DNA of 64,000 bases from Lota lota (Eukaryota; Chordata; Actinopteri; Gadiformes; Lotidae). This document shows, in pieces, positions 53,041-64,000 of this stretch. Both the position numbers and the translations under genes were made by a program. The DNA lies in the NCBI GenBank assembly GCA_026745465.1, contig JACYXH010000826.1, positions 6,804,224-6,868,223 of the forward strand. Direction: 5' to 3'. Numbering within the stretch: the first letter of the stretch is position 1; the number at the start of each line of letters is the position of its first letter. The notes below the pieces were generated by a model that was given only the letters and a program-made list of their open reading frames with translations, searched no databases and was not told the DNA's origin.

Positions 53041-53345
53041 TTCCTGCATGGTAATGATGGCCTCCCATCTAGGCTCAGCCAGTGTGTGTGTGTCTGTGTG
53101 CTTGCGTGAGATTCCTGGAGAGTATAGCAGGACTGCTCACCCCCGCTGCTGTAGAGTAGTAGTGTCCATTACAGTGGGAGTACCTCAATTACAGGGAGGG
53201 GGCAGGAGAGAGAGAGGGGCAGAGAGAGATGCAGGATGAAAGTGAGAGCAGATCTTGTATGGATAAAATTGATTTGTCTTTGAAGTGAAAAGTGTAGAGA
53301 TAAAAAGACGGTTGTGGACATGGAGGTGTATTTCTGCAGGGGAAG

Positions 53346-53470
53346 ACAGACACATACACACATGAGCACGCACATACACACACATACGAGCACACACATC
53401 ACATGTGTACACACACACACACACAAATATGAGCATGCATATGTGTACATACACGCACAAATAAACTTTA

Positions 53471-53505
<35 letters not shown>

Positions 53506-53756
53506 TGTAAATAGCTTTAGGCTCATCTGTCATGCTCTGACTGCTTTATGGTTTCTGCATATTCAGCTTCATAACACACTCATGCATACACTTGTGTGTG
53601 CGTCTGTGCGTGCATGTTTGTGTGTGTATGTGCGTGTGTGCAGGTGAGGTCTAATAGGAGACCCTGAAGCCACCAGGGCTGTGTTGAGTGTGTGTGCGTC
53701 TGTGTGTCCGTGCGTCTGTGTGTCCGTGCGTCTGTGCGTGTGTGTGTGTGTGGGTG
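53346..53756. repeat. CA then GT microsatellite pair
   Basis: Interrupted (CA)n at 53346-53502 and interrupted (GT)n at 53593-53756 are inverted relative to each other. The GT block includes three copies of a GTGTGTCCGTGCGTCT unit. Confidence 0.9.
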
Positions 53757-54404
53757 TGACCCTGAGAAGGACCAGGAGATGAGCTTGGATGAAGGGTGGT
53801 TGTCGGTTGTCTCTATGGCGTCTCTGACGACTACACACGCATATGGTTGAGGCAACATTCTGGTGGAAACAGTTTGTGCTATTTTAGTCACAACTTAATG
53901 CGTTGATTTAGCCAAATAAAACACATTTTGCTTTGACGAGATGAAGCCATTTGCACAACCTTGAATAAGAAGTAATTAACAAGTAATAATAGTGTTGAGG
54001 TTCTATTACCAACAAAAATAATCCGCTAGTAAAAATCCACTATATTGGGTCTATGGAGATTGACCTTATGTCTGCATTTTAGTTCCCAGTGTTAACATTC
54101 ACACAGAAAATAGTGAAAACACCCCATCGTCAATAGTTTCCTGAAACTCTGCGTCAGCATCCAGAGTTCTACAGAGTTTGGTGTAATCACAACCTTCTTC
54201 TATCATCTGACCGAGAGGGTAGGCTGGCTGTTCCTGTAGAGATTCACGTTGTTTGCTTTGACTGCGGTGCATTTCATATTGCTACTGCCAGCTTTCATTA
54301 GTTGAGAACAGAGAACGGCTCGATCTGGTGCTGCTCATTTATTGGTTTTTCACCCCCCAGATCTGTTATTGCATCCTGTTGGCTAATCATTTTTTTATTC
54401 AATC

Positions 54405-54600
54405 ATTTTTTTATCAGGAGGTCTCAGTGAGATCGAAATCTCTTTTGCTAGAGAGCCCTGCGACAATTACATATACATAAAACATCGCAAACGACAATTA
54501 AAGAGACATCGACACATCCATCAAAATATTCAGCAATTTGTTAGCCATAAGGTTATTCACTCTATGATCATCTATACAGGGTTACCTTTGTATCTGTTTC
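54405..54600. mobile_element. Possible dispersed-repeat relic
   Basis: GAGATCGAAATCTCTTTTGC followed by AGAGAGCCCTG resembles a dispersed teleost sequence ('attgagatc.aaatctcttttgcaaggGAGACCTGG'). The element class is not known to me, and only this motif supports it. Confidence 0.35.
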
Positions 54601-54901
54601 TAAGCCTGAAGGTGTAAATAGCCTATTGCTACAACAGGATTGTCCAGCAGCTGTGCTTCCTGTTTACATGATCATCTATCCAGTAGGCCGCCATACAGTA
54701 CGTTTTAGTAGGTTCCAACAGGGAACCTTCCAGAGGGTGATTCCATACAGCAGGCTCCTCTGTTGTTAGCCTGTATAGGGTGACACACCGGCGGTACGCG
54801 ACCGGGCAAGATCTAACAGGAAATCAATGTAGCTAACCACCTGTTCTGCTTAAATACAATATCTCACTTGAACATACACGAAGCTGTCTCTATGTCTGAA
54901 T

Positions 54902-54914
54902 TATCTCTTCTTCC

Positions 54915-54955
<41 letters not shown>

Positions 54956-55024
54956 TTCTTCTTCTTCTTCTTCTTCTTCTTCTTCTTTTTCTTCTTCTCC
55001 TCCTTCTTCCCTCTCTCTCTCTCT
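54902..55024. repeat. CTT trinucleotide repeat
   Basis: (CTTCTTCCT)n passes into about 22 pure CTT units and then a short CT tract. The poly-Leu and poly-Lys frames across it are artefacts. Confidence 0.96.
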
Positions 55025-55129
55025 TTGCTCTGGATCCGCCTCACTGGCTTTCTAAACATGAAAATGCAGACCGCCTTCTCTTCTTTTGTGTCAGAACAAG
55101 GTGCCCCTCCAGCTGCAGCTCTCCGGGTG

Positions 55130-55215
55130 AGTGAGTAGCTGAGGTGGGTGGGTAGGTAGCTGGGTGGGTGGGTGGGTGAGTGAGTATCTGAGCTGGGTGG
55201 GTGGGTGAGTTGCCA
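55130..55215. repeat. GGGT/GAGT minisatellite
   Basis: Imperfect repeats of GGTGGGTGGGTGAGTGAGTA. It is G-rich with G-triplet spacing compatible with quadruplex formation. Confidence 0.85.
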
Positions 55216-56070
55216 GGTCGCTGACAGATGGAGGGCCGGGTTGAGGAGCCCCATGTCTTCGGTCTCGTTTCTTCATGATGTGATGACAGCTGGAGGGATC
55301 CACCGCTCACGTGACCCACGGCTCAGTTACTGTATTATGAGACCTGTGTGTGTGTTAAACATGGTTGATATGGTTGAATTTAAGTGTGAATGGCGCAGGA
55401 ATGTGTGTGTGTTACTGTACACCAGTGGGCGCAGATGGGTGTCTGTGTGTGGCATTCCCCTGAGGATAAACACATCTGCTGGGTACCAGAAGGGACACAT
55501 TGTGTCTGTCTGGTAGACGAAGTGGGTCAGTTAGATTACAGCATGAGACTTCAAGAGGCGGCCTCCATAGCCAGTCAGCTTCCAGGAGGACCTCTCCGAG
55601 GCCCATCTGACTGATTTCAAGCAGACCCATTGGATGCTTGAACTATCTCCACTTAGTTAGTTGTTGTTGCTGTCGTTGTCCTTGTTTCGGGTGCCCTAAG
55701 CTGTAGGCAGCCACGGGAGATCATCCAGATATTCACGTTAAGGTTTCGCAATGAAGCGGAACCCAATCGTCAGGCAGCAATCAACTTCCAAACATGGGCG
55801 CAGTTTTACGTTGTTCAAAAGACTTCAGCCAATCAGAGTGACACTCTTTGCTCTTGCCAAATCCGGTTGGAATTAAAGCAAAAACATATTATATTCTGAG
55901 GAAAACCTTCCGTGCACATTTATGTTAACCTTTTAACGGCATTATTCAGTGTATTTTAGACAGTTTTGATAGCTCTGTAGATTGCTGCATTTTCTCCGGG
56001 CGCCACCTTTGTTTTTTTTTATTCGGCAGGCTGCGGCACTTGTTCATCATGAATGGAAACTCCCTCGCCC

Positions 56071-56306
56071 GACCGCTGATTGGTCCCATCATACCTCCAC
56101 CTAGTGCTGATTTGTCCTATGATAACTCCCCCCCAGAGCTGATTGGTCCTATCAAACCTCCCCCTAGAGCTGATTGGTCCTATCATAAATCCCCCTAGAG
56201 CTGATTGGTCCTATCATACCTCCCCCTTGTGCTGATTGGGCCTATAATACCTCCCGCTAGCTGATTGGTCCCATCATACCTCCCTCTAGAGCTGATTGGT
56301 CCTAGC
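56071..56306. repeat. 30-bp minisatellite carrying CCAAT boxes
   Basis: Eight units of the form GAGCTGATTGGTCCTATCAT + ACCTCCCCCTA. Seven of the eight keep CTGATTGG, the reverse complement of CCAATCAG, which is the high-affinity NF-Y site; the second unit has ATTTG instead. The spacing of about 30 bp is close to three helical turns. Confidence 0.9.
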
Positions 56307-56835
56307 ATTTTAACATTTTTGGAAAAGGCTTTCAAATGGATCTTTGGTAAAGACAAATTGCCAGATATCATCAGAATGTGAGCTCAGAGATCCGGCTGGT
56401 CTCACCAGACTAAGCCGGAGGTACTGAGAGATTGACGTCATACTTTTACATTTTAACATTCATAGTTTCTTGGCAAGCGCAGCAGAACACAATCCAAAGA
56501 AGACCGCTCATGATGAATGTACGCGGTAGATAAACTGTAGTGTAAAATCTATTTTGTGGGGCTGCCTGTGTGCTTACGCGCGCACACACGCACAGGCGCA
56601 CACGCACATTCTCCCACACATCCATACAAACTTCTCCCTCACCAGGAAACTGTTTTAGCTGAGCTTGATTGCTGTGAGTGATTGATGACATGTCTCATTC
56701 AGCCTGGAGCTGCACTTCCTACACACACATTTACTCCAAATACCATTCTCCTGCTCCACTGCTGGATAGCTCATAGAGTAGCTAGAGACCTGGGGTACTG
56801 TGACTGCTGTTGGAGAAAGACCACATGCCAGAGTG

Positions 56836-56995
<160 letters not shown>

Positions 56996-57101
56996 TCTTC
57001 ATGAGAAGTCATTCAATTATACACACACACACAGACATGCACACAAACATACAGATATACACACCCACACCAAACAAGATCACCATGCAGTAATTGCACA
57101 C

Positions 57102-57268
57102 GGCCATTGGGCCACTAGTATTGGACCACTAGCCCTGGCCCACTAGTCATTGGCTACTAGCCCTGGGCCACTAGCCCTGGGCCACCAGCCCTGGACGACT
57201 AGCCCTGAACCACCAGCCCTGGACCACTAGCCATGGGCCACTATCCCTCGGCCACTTGCCCTGGGCAT
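57102..57268. repeat. 16-bp minisatellite, about ten copies
   Basis: Units of the form GGCCACTAGCCCTG diverge mainly at the GGCC/GGAC position. Confidence 0.9.
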
Positions 57269-57544
57269 GAGCGACAGCGTATGGCAGGAATGTGAAGCGA
57301 ACGCGGCTTGGTACTGAATGGAGGTGTTGTTGCTGTCGGCAGCAGTTTTCTGGGACAGCCCAGGAATGAGTGAAATCCTTTTTCCACAGGGTATCCCTCT
57401 CTGCGTGGTGGGGAGAGATGAGGCGTACACGAGTGGTCACGGTGGTTAGTGTGGGTGTTTGTGTGTGGTGTAGCTGTGTTTCTGCGGGGCGGTGGAACAC
57501 ACTTAGACAGAGCTTCCACCTGTTGATGCTCCCTGGAGCTGCTT

Positions 57545-57594
57545 TGTGTGTGTGTGTGTGTGTGTGCGCGTGTGTGTCTGTGTGTGTATGTGTT
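57545..57594. repeat. GT microsatellite
   Basis: An interrupted (GT)n tract. Confidence 0.9.
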
Positions 57595-59241
57595 CCACTG
57601 CTACTAAAGCACCAGCAGCACAAACCCTACAACCCAAATCAGCAAGGTTCTGGTTTAACACACCAGCCGGCCCGGCACTGTGTCTCTTCCTGGTGCCGGC
57701 GGCGGCAGTCGCTCCTTAAGCAGCTTCTGTAAACTGTATGTGTGTGTGTGCTTAAACTCTCATCAGTTTATAAAGACCGCTTTATAGCCTTTCTGGTTCT
57801 CACAACCCCAGGGGAAGAAATTGCAGAAAACTCAAAATGTTGCGGTTTCTAGAATCTTTCCAACCTCAGCTGGCCTCGAAAAAAAACTAAACTTGGACTG
57901 ACCGTAGATTCACCAGTAGCTTAACTTCTTTTAAACACTGAGATGTCTTTCTATTGTAACTGTATAGTTGTGTTCATGAATAAGTCAAAGCCTATTTGCT
58001 TAAGCCTTTCTCCTCACTGTGGCTGACTTGATGTGATAGCTTCATACCTGAAGCCAAATCTCATTCCGCTTGAGTGAGCAAATATAAAGTAGCCCGTTGT
58101 GCTAGGAAGGTGTGGTAGACAGCATTGCTGATCATTTGCATCATGCTGGTTCTGCAGTTTGGACCCCCACCTTTCCATCCACCCTCCCATCCATCTACGC
58201 ACCCAGCCACCCGCTGAAACCTGTTTTTATTTCTTCTTTTTTTCTCAAAAGGCCACTTCCTCTTTCTATTTTTGAACACTCTTCTGTTTCCACGCACTTT
58301 GTCACTCTCTGCCCCCTTCTGTACCACATCGCTGGTTCTCTCCTGCGGCCCCACCACTGCAGCGACGGTGTTTACGAAGACACATCGGTGACCTAGACAG
58401 ACTGGAGAGTCTGGTTCTCTTTGGCCTACGAAGACCTGCAGGCTTGTTTGTGCGTCCCCCGTGGTTCTCGTTTGACTGGTTTTATGACTCTAAACCGTGC
58501 TGTTGAGTGTTTCGCTTTAAGTGAATAAAAATGTATTTTGGACGCATTAGAAGTCTTTTAACCCCTGTGGCTAAATGTGCTCTCATTGGTAAGTAAACGC
58601 TGTGTCACTGAGGGGTTTCCCTTTCGAAGCGTGTGAGGTTGCATGTTAAAACCAAGAGAAAGAGAAGCTTGAATGTGGGCGTGAAGAAGCAGGGGGGCTG
58701 ACGACGGTTTGCACTCAGGCTAGTCCCTGTCGTGACTAGCGTTCTCCTGTGTGATGCTAGTCACGGCGCCGTGAGACGTGTTATCAGATTTGGCAATCTC
58801 GATCAACCGTCTGGGAACTCTACTCTCCTCGGTTACCTTGCCGGTAGCGTGGTAAGTAGTGCACATTGTTAGAAAATATTTGAACTGCTGCATAATCTCG
58901 CCTTTTTCAGTCTGGTTACACAAACATGGCCGACATGGTCATTGTACACATTGTACACTTACCGCAGGTGTTTTCTATGGCAGTTTGATACACAGTGATA
59001 AGAAGTGTAGAAAAAGTAATGTTTGTAAAACCAGGCAGAACCTAGAACCTAGGAAGAATCGAGTAACTTGTGATGTTTCTTAAACAGTGTTTCTCTCGGG
59101 TTAAAAGAAAATAGTTTAAGGATCTCACAAAATTCATCAGATTGAACATTTTGGTTGCACACATGAAAAAAAAAAAAGTGGACACATGCCATAATTCTTG
59201 AATGGATGCTAAAATGGAGCCAAAACAAACGTTGTTTTAAT

Positions 59242-59260
59242 GGGGGGGGGGGGGGGGGGG
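59242..59260. repeat. Run of 19 G
   Basis: A plus-strand G homopolymer. Confidence 0.92.
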
Positions 59261-60900
59261 AGTTTATTGTGGACATTATAACCCCAGTACTAGCTCCATA
59301 ATGGCTTTCTACAGTAAAAGCTTGGACCTGGTTTCTTGGTTGTCCTGTGTGCTAACATGAATCCAGTTCCTTGTGATACTGAGACCCTTAGGGTAGAGAG
59401 GTAGAAAGAGGCGAGCGATGAGCAATGAGAGGCAGGCGGGGGTTAGTCTGTCAGTGTTTTAGGATCATATGTCAGATCTGCCGATTTAAAGATCGATCGC
59501 ATTAACTAGAGAGTGCCGTGCAGGACTCCATTAGCTGGCTGCCTGACCGCTTAAACAATAACGATTAAATGTGTGTGTGTGTGTGTGTGTATTTGCCATC
59601 TTTTTGTGTTTTTTCTTGTCTGTCTATCAGCAGTGTGTGCTTTCTCTTTGTTCGGAGCACGCCCAGTCACGGCCTTCCCTGAATAAGAACTCGTCAAAGG
59701 TGGCTCAGAGCGATACTAACATCAGCCTCCATCACAGAAAACCCTTGTGTTTCACTTTTGCTAAACCACAGAACTTTTAATGTCTAATGCCGAGGTGGGT
59801 GGAATCCATTAATGCAGAGCTGGAGAGTTTCGGGGGTTTGGGGTGAAAACAAAGCAACGACATCATGGTTCGTTATTTTTTCACGCATTTGTGCCCACAG
59901 GAAGCCCTTAGGCAAGGATGTTCTCCCACGTATGCAAACGCACGGACCCACACGTGTGTTACGTTTGTGTTTGCTCCCCCCACTCCTCTCACACACAAAC
60001 AGGGGTGAGATATTGAGTCACAGTGGTCTTTCTGAGCCGATTCTTTAAATAGCTCTCGTTTCTATCGTAACACCGCAGTCATATGCAGAGAGGGGGTCAG
60101 TTTACTGGCAGACCACACGTCTGAAATAAACAACGTCTCTGACCTCAGAACAGAGGGAGCCTCTCAGAATACTCCGGGTCTGCCTGTTTTACTGCCAGCG
60201 CCAGCACTTTATGGCACAGAGGTCCAGAAATATGTCACTTATATGCTTTTCTCTAAATTTGCAGGCCACTCATTTAGCCTCCAAATTATAGTCTAAGATT
60301 GTCCGAAAACAACACGGCTTTTCCTGTAAACTGTTTACTTTTAGGTGATGCTTCTGTATCTATACACACACTGTGCCTTGCAGTCATCTCAACTAATTTA
60401 GGAGCCAATAATCTGGATATAGGTAGCAATAGTATTATTCATCATTCATCATTCAGACCACAGCGGTGTCAACACACGAGCAACCTGGAGCTTGGTTCTG
60501 TTGGCTCTCTCAGGAGAAGCAGCCTTCTGAGGCCAGCCCTCAGGCCGCGGTATCCACGGGCCGGCGGGAGGAGCGCAGTGAAATCCCTGCAGCCAGGCTT
60601 TCAGCCGAGCGACGGCGAGAGCAAGCGTGCGTGTGTACGAGCACACGCATGTGAGGGTGCAGTAAGGGGCGGCGCCAGCCTGAAAGCACCCGGGCGTTAT
60701 CATGGTGTCTCCGTGTGGAGCAGCTTCTGTCAATCGGCCCCACAGAGGAAGGTTCTGTCCTGGCCCGTCCGGCCCAGAGCCGAGGAACAGAACAGAGGAC
60801 AAGAGGACAAAAGGATGACGGATGGTGGACAGCATAGGAGGTGCCCGCTACAGACGCTCACAATGAGCACATTCACACTGAGACACAATACAACCCAAGA

Positions 60901-60945
60901 CCCCCCCCCCCCACCCCCACCCCCACCTCCACCTCGCCCCCCCGA
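60901..60945. repeat. C-rich CCACC tract
   Basis: A C run followed by CCCCCA and CCACCT units. The complementary strand is G-rich with regular single-base interruptions. Confidence 0.88.
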
Positions 60946-61019
60946 GCAGTGCATGTGTCAACGGCAAATCAGGCTAGCTCAGATCCAGTGGTAGCCTCAC
61001 TGCTGTCTTAGCAAATGAA

Positions 61020-61130
61020 GTATATATACACAGTGTATGTATGCATGTATGTATATGTGTGTGTATATATATATTATATATATATATATAGTTAGAGTTA
61101 TATAGTTTTATATATATATATAGTTATCAT
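61020..61130. repeat. TA-rich microsatellite
   Basis: Interrupted (TA)n and ATGTATGT units. Confidence 0.9.
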
Positions 61131-61529
61131 ATTATTGTTATCCTTTTGTCCCTATTCCTAGATGTTGTAAGGTTTGGGTATATATATATAAACATGGATC
61201 TTTGTGTATGCGATTAAGAATCGCAGTTAAACACACTGGATGTTAATGCTGTGAATGCTGTTTCCAGTCCATGAATATTTCTGAATGGCTAAGCAGCTGG
61301 TTGGATCAAACAGGTTGAAGTGCTGCAGTCTGAGCCTCCTCTTCCTCCTCCTCCTCCTCTGGCCTCCTGCAGGAGGTGACACCGGGTCACCGCCCGGTTC
61401 TGACCCATGTGGAGGAGTGTTCCCCAATGTCTGCTACCTGATCAGTAGCTCTACTGTGTCTGTGTCTGTTTATTTTGGAGGGTGACTCACTTCCTGTGCT
61501 CTGCCAGTGAGATCTTCTGGAAAAGCATA

Positions 61530-61856
<327 letters not shown>

Positions 61857-62306
61857 TTGCACCATGGAACGGCATAGCTTCACCCACTGCAGGGACATGA
61901 ATGGAAGTGACGGTGGAAAAGTGCTTCACGCCGTCTCACAGAATCAACAACATTAAAATATTCCATCCATCCCTTCAGCGCTGACCTGGCTGCCCGTCTG
62001 GAGGGGTGTGCGAGTGTGTGTTTGTGCGTGTGTGTTCTTAATCCGTCGCTACAATAGGGCTAACTGCGGCGCTAAGCAGGTGCTAATTACCGTGTGGGTC
62101 CAGTGAAGCCCCAGGTCCGACCCGTTTGTAACCCGATCAGCCGGTCCTCTGCCACCTCCTCCCCGTGGGCCCATTGGAGAAGCGGCAAAATGTTTATTGT
62201 TCATGTTTGTCGTCACAAAAGAGCTGGTTGCCACCTTCCCTGGAATATCATGTACCTTTTATTGTCTCGGTCATCTGAGATTAAAACATTTCTAATGGTA
62301 AAAAAG

Positions 62307-62359
62307 TGTGTGTGTATGTGTCTTAAGGTCTGTGTGTGTGTGTATGTGTATGTGTCTTA

Positions 62360-62430
<71 letters not shown>
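62307..62430. repeat. GT microsatellite with repeated TCTTAAGGT motif
   Basis: Three blocks of (GT)n are each followed by GTCTTAAGGTCTGTG or a near variant, indicating duplication of a composite unit. Confidence 0.93.
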
Positions 62431-62563
62431 TTAAGGTCTGTGTCTGTTGAGCTTGATCTCAAGTCTCTCCCCAGTTCTCCTTTTTACAACATTTTAATGT
62501 AGTGTAAATAAAATGTTTGCTTACGTTTTATTCCTTTCGGTCTCCATCACACCCACCTCCCAG

Positions 62564-62689
62564 TAACCAACAGACCTCCATCAGCGCCACACTCCCACTG
62601 AGCATCACACCCACTCAGACGAGCAGGATCCACCCAGCTCTCTGCTCCTCTCTCCTGCTTGTCTCACTTTAAGCCAGGCCTCTCTGTGG
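62564..62689 (+). other. Possible non-coding internal exon
   Basis: An acceptor ACACCCACCTCCCAG| and a donor CTGTGG|GTAAGC bracket 126 bp. The segment has stops in forward frames, so if real it would be a 5' UTR exon, conceivably of the gene starting near 45.1 kb. Such splice-site pairs also occur by chance. Confidence 0.2.
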
Positions 62690-63054
62690 GTAAGCCACAA
62701 TTCTCTCAGGTACACTGTCTCTCTGTCTCTGTCTCTTTTTTGTCTCTTTTCTCTCTCTCTGTCTCTCTGAAGCTCGGTCTCTCTCTATCTGGTTCTGTAT
62801 CTTCTGTGTAGTTTCTTAATGCTGATCATTCCATTTCTTCTGTGTTTCTCTGGTGTTTTCCGTATCAGCCCTATGTCTTAGCGCTGGCCCACACAGGGAA
62901 TGAATGGGCGGGTTTCACTGAGTTTAGTCATGTTGAGTTACTATGTGTTGCGTTATGTTGGCTATTTAAAACGCTGAATGGTTTTTGTGATATAAATTGA
63001 CTATCGCTGCTTTCTCTTATTTTTTATGGCTTTTCTTCTGCACCTAAATGGGTT
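62690..63054. other. Unique sequence with CT-rich start
   Basis: A CT/TCTG-rich stretch at about 62710-62790, then unique sequence. No gene seen. Confidence 0.5.
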
Positions 63055-63725
63055 TGCTGTTAGTAAGGAGACGTGTTTAGTGTTAAGTATGCTGTTGGGA
63101 GACTTGTTTAGTGTTAAGTACGCTGTTAGGAGACGTGTTTAGTGTTAAGTACGCTGTTAGGAGACGTGTTTAGTGTTAAGTACGCTGTTAGGAGACGTAT
63201 TTAGTGTTAAGTACGCTGTTAGGAGACGTGTTTAGTGTTAAGTACGCTGTTAGGAGACGTGTTTAGTGTTAAGTACGCTGTTAGGAGACGTGTTTAGTGT
63301 TAAGTACGCTGTTAGGAGACGTGTTTAGTGTTAAGTACGCTGTTAGGAGACGTGTTTAGTGTTAAGTACGCTGTTAGGAGACGTGTTTAGTGTTAAGTAC
63401 GCTGTTAGGAGACGTGTTTAGTGTTAAGTATACTGTTAGCTAGGAGACTTGTTTAGTGTTAAGTATACTGTTAGCTAGGAGACGTGTTTAGTGTTAAGTA
63501 TACTGTTAGCTATGAGACATGTTTAGTGTTAAGTATGCTGTAAGTTAGAAGTGTTTAGTGGGCTGTTGGTTAGGAGATGTGTTTTGTGTGCTTAGTTAGG
63601 AGATGTGTTTAGTGTGCTTAGTTAGGGTTGTGCTTAGACAGGAGGTGTGTTTAGTGTGCTGTTAGATGTGTTTCATATGCTTAGTTAGGATGTGTCTTTA
63701 ATGTGTTTAGTGTGCTGTGAGTTAG
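63055..63725. repeat. 31-bp minisatellite, about 15 regular copies plus decayed edge
   Basis: Units of GTTAGGAGACGTGTTTAGTG + TTAAGTACGCT are nearly identical between about 63110 and 63420. They then diverge (TATACTG, GCTAGGAG insertions) and break down to scattered TTTAGTGTGCT fragments by about 63725. The centre is homogeneous and the right edge decayed, the usual picture for an expanding array. Confidence 0.94.
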
Positions 63726-64000
63726 CGTCTGTGTTTAGCTAGTGAGTGTAAATACAACTGAAACAACACAAATTAAGTGAGGACACCAAGGGGACAGCAA
63801 GCTCTTTGTAAAAAACGAGCACAGTTAAGTTGGTTGACCAGAGATGATTGACATTTGTGGCCCAGTAAAACGAAGTACAACCAAAAAAGGAAAACGGTCA
63901 CCTATAACAGCGTTCTGTGCAGCCTCCTCTGTTTGTTGCGTTAATTAAGTTACCAGAAGTACTCATTTTATTTTCCGGCCCATGCCACAACATTTAACCC
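63726..64000. other. Unique sequence at window edge
   Basis: Nothing recognisable. Confidence 0.5.

Noticed and set aside
60299-60994. 231-codon plus-strand frame ending in poly-Pro
   Set aside because: The C-terminal part is a C-rich repeat and the rest has no recognisable domain; GC-rich composition explains the long opening.

Overview
The window is vertebrate nuclear DNA, almost certainly from a teleost fish. The evidence is: multi-exon genes with GT-AG introns; two recognisable vertebrate membrane-protein genes whose proteins closely match the fish and mammalian families as I know them; fish-type transposon remnants (Tc1-like, hAT-like, L2-like tails, a short MITE); and an extreme load of simple repeats (CA, CT, GT, GATA, TTTC and runs of 19-28 C or G). 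That repeat density recalls cod-like fishes, but this is a guess from texture, not an identification. There is no bacterial-style organisation and no CRISPR array, and I recognised no tRNA or rRNA gene.

Layout. Positions 1 to about 24.2 kb hold no gene I can support: AT-rich unique sequence broken by microsatellites, two long perfect hairpins, a Tc1-like fragment and short tandem duplications. From 24.2 to 25.8 kb three mobile-element remnants lie almost back to back. From about 25.86 to 30.3 kb, on the minus strand, lies paqr7 (membrane progestin receptor alpha): one intact 352-residue coding exon, a long 3' UTR and a probable upstream untranslated exon. Head to head with it, about 32.9 to 40.8 kb on the plus strand, lies serinc2 (serine incorporator 2), assembled here from ten coding exons into an uninterrupted 455-codon frame.

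The most unusual structure is inside serinc2. The end of intron 8 and the start of exon 9 have been duplicated in tandem as a 91-bp unit. Twelve extra copies precede the functional exon 9. Each carries a branch-point-like CTAAC, a pyrimidine tract and a 3' AG, then the first bases of exon 9. Every copy except the genuine one would terminate translation if spliced as the exon 9 start. Copies with an intact CAG|GTGAAC also look like 25-nt microexons. The array has a three-unit (273 bp) higher-order pattern. The gene therefore appears to carry a built-in ladder of decoy splice acceptors.

From 40.8 to 45.0 kb is intergenic. At about 45.0-45.3 kb lies a CpG-rich plus-strand promoter candidate (CCAAT, GC box, full CRE) with a first exon ending in a good splice donor. 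No coding exon follows in the remaining 18.7 kb, so the rest is probably a long first intron or intergenic DNA. It is packed with microsatellites, poly-C/G runs and minisatellites, including one made of CCAAT-box units (56.1 kb) and a 31-bp unit array near the right edge (63.1-63.7 kb). The two identified genes are not known to act in one pathway; their adjacency is reported as genome layout only.
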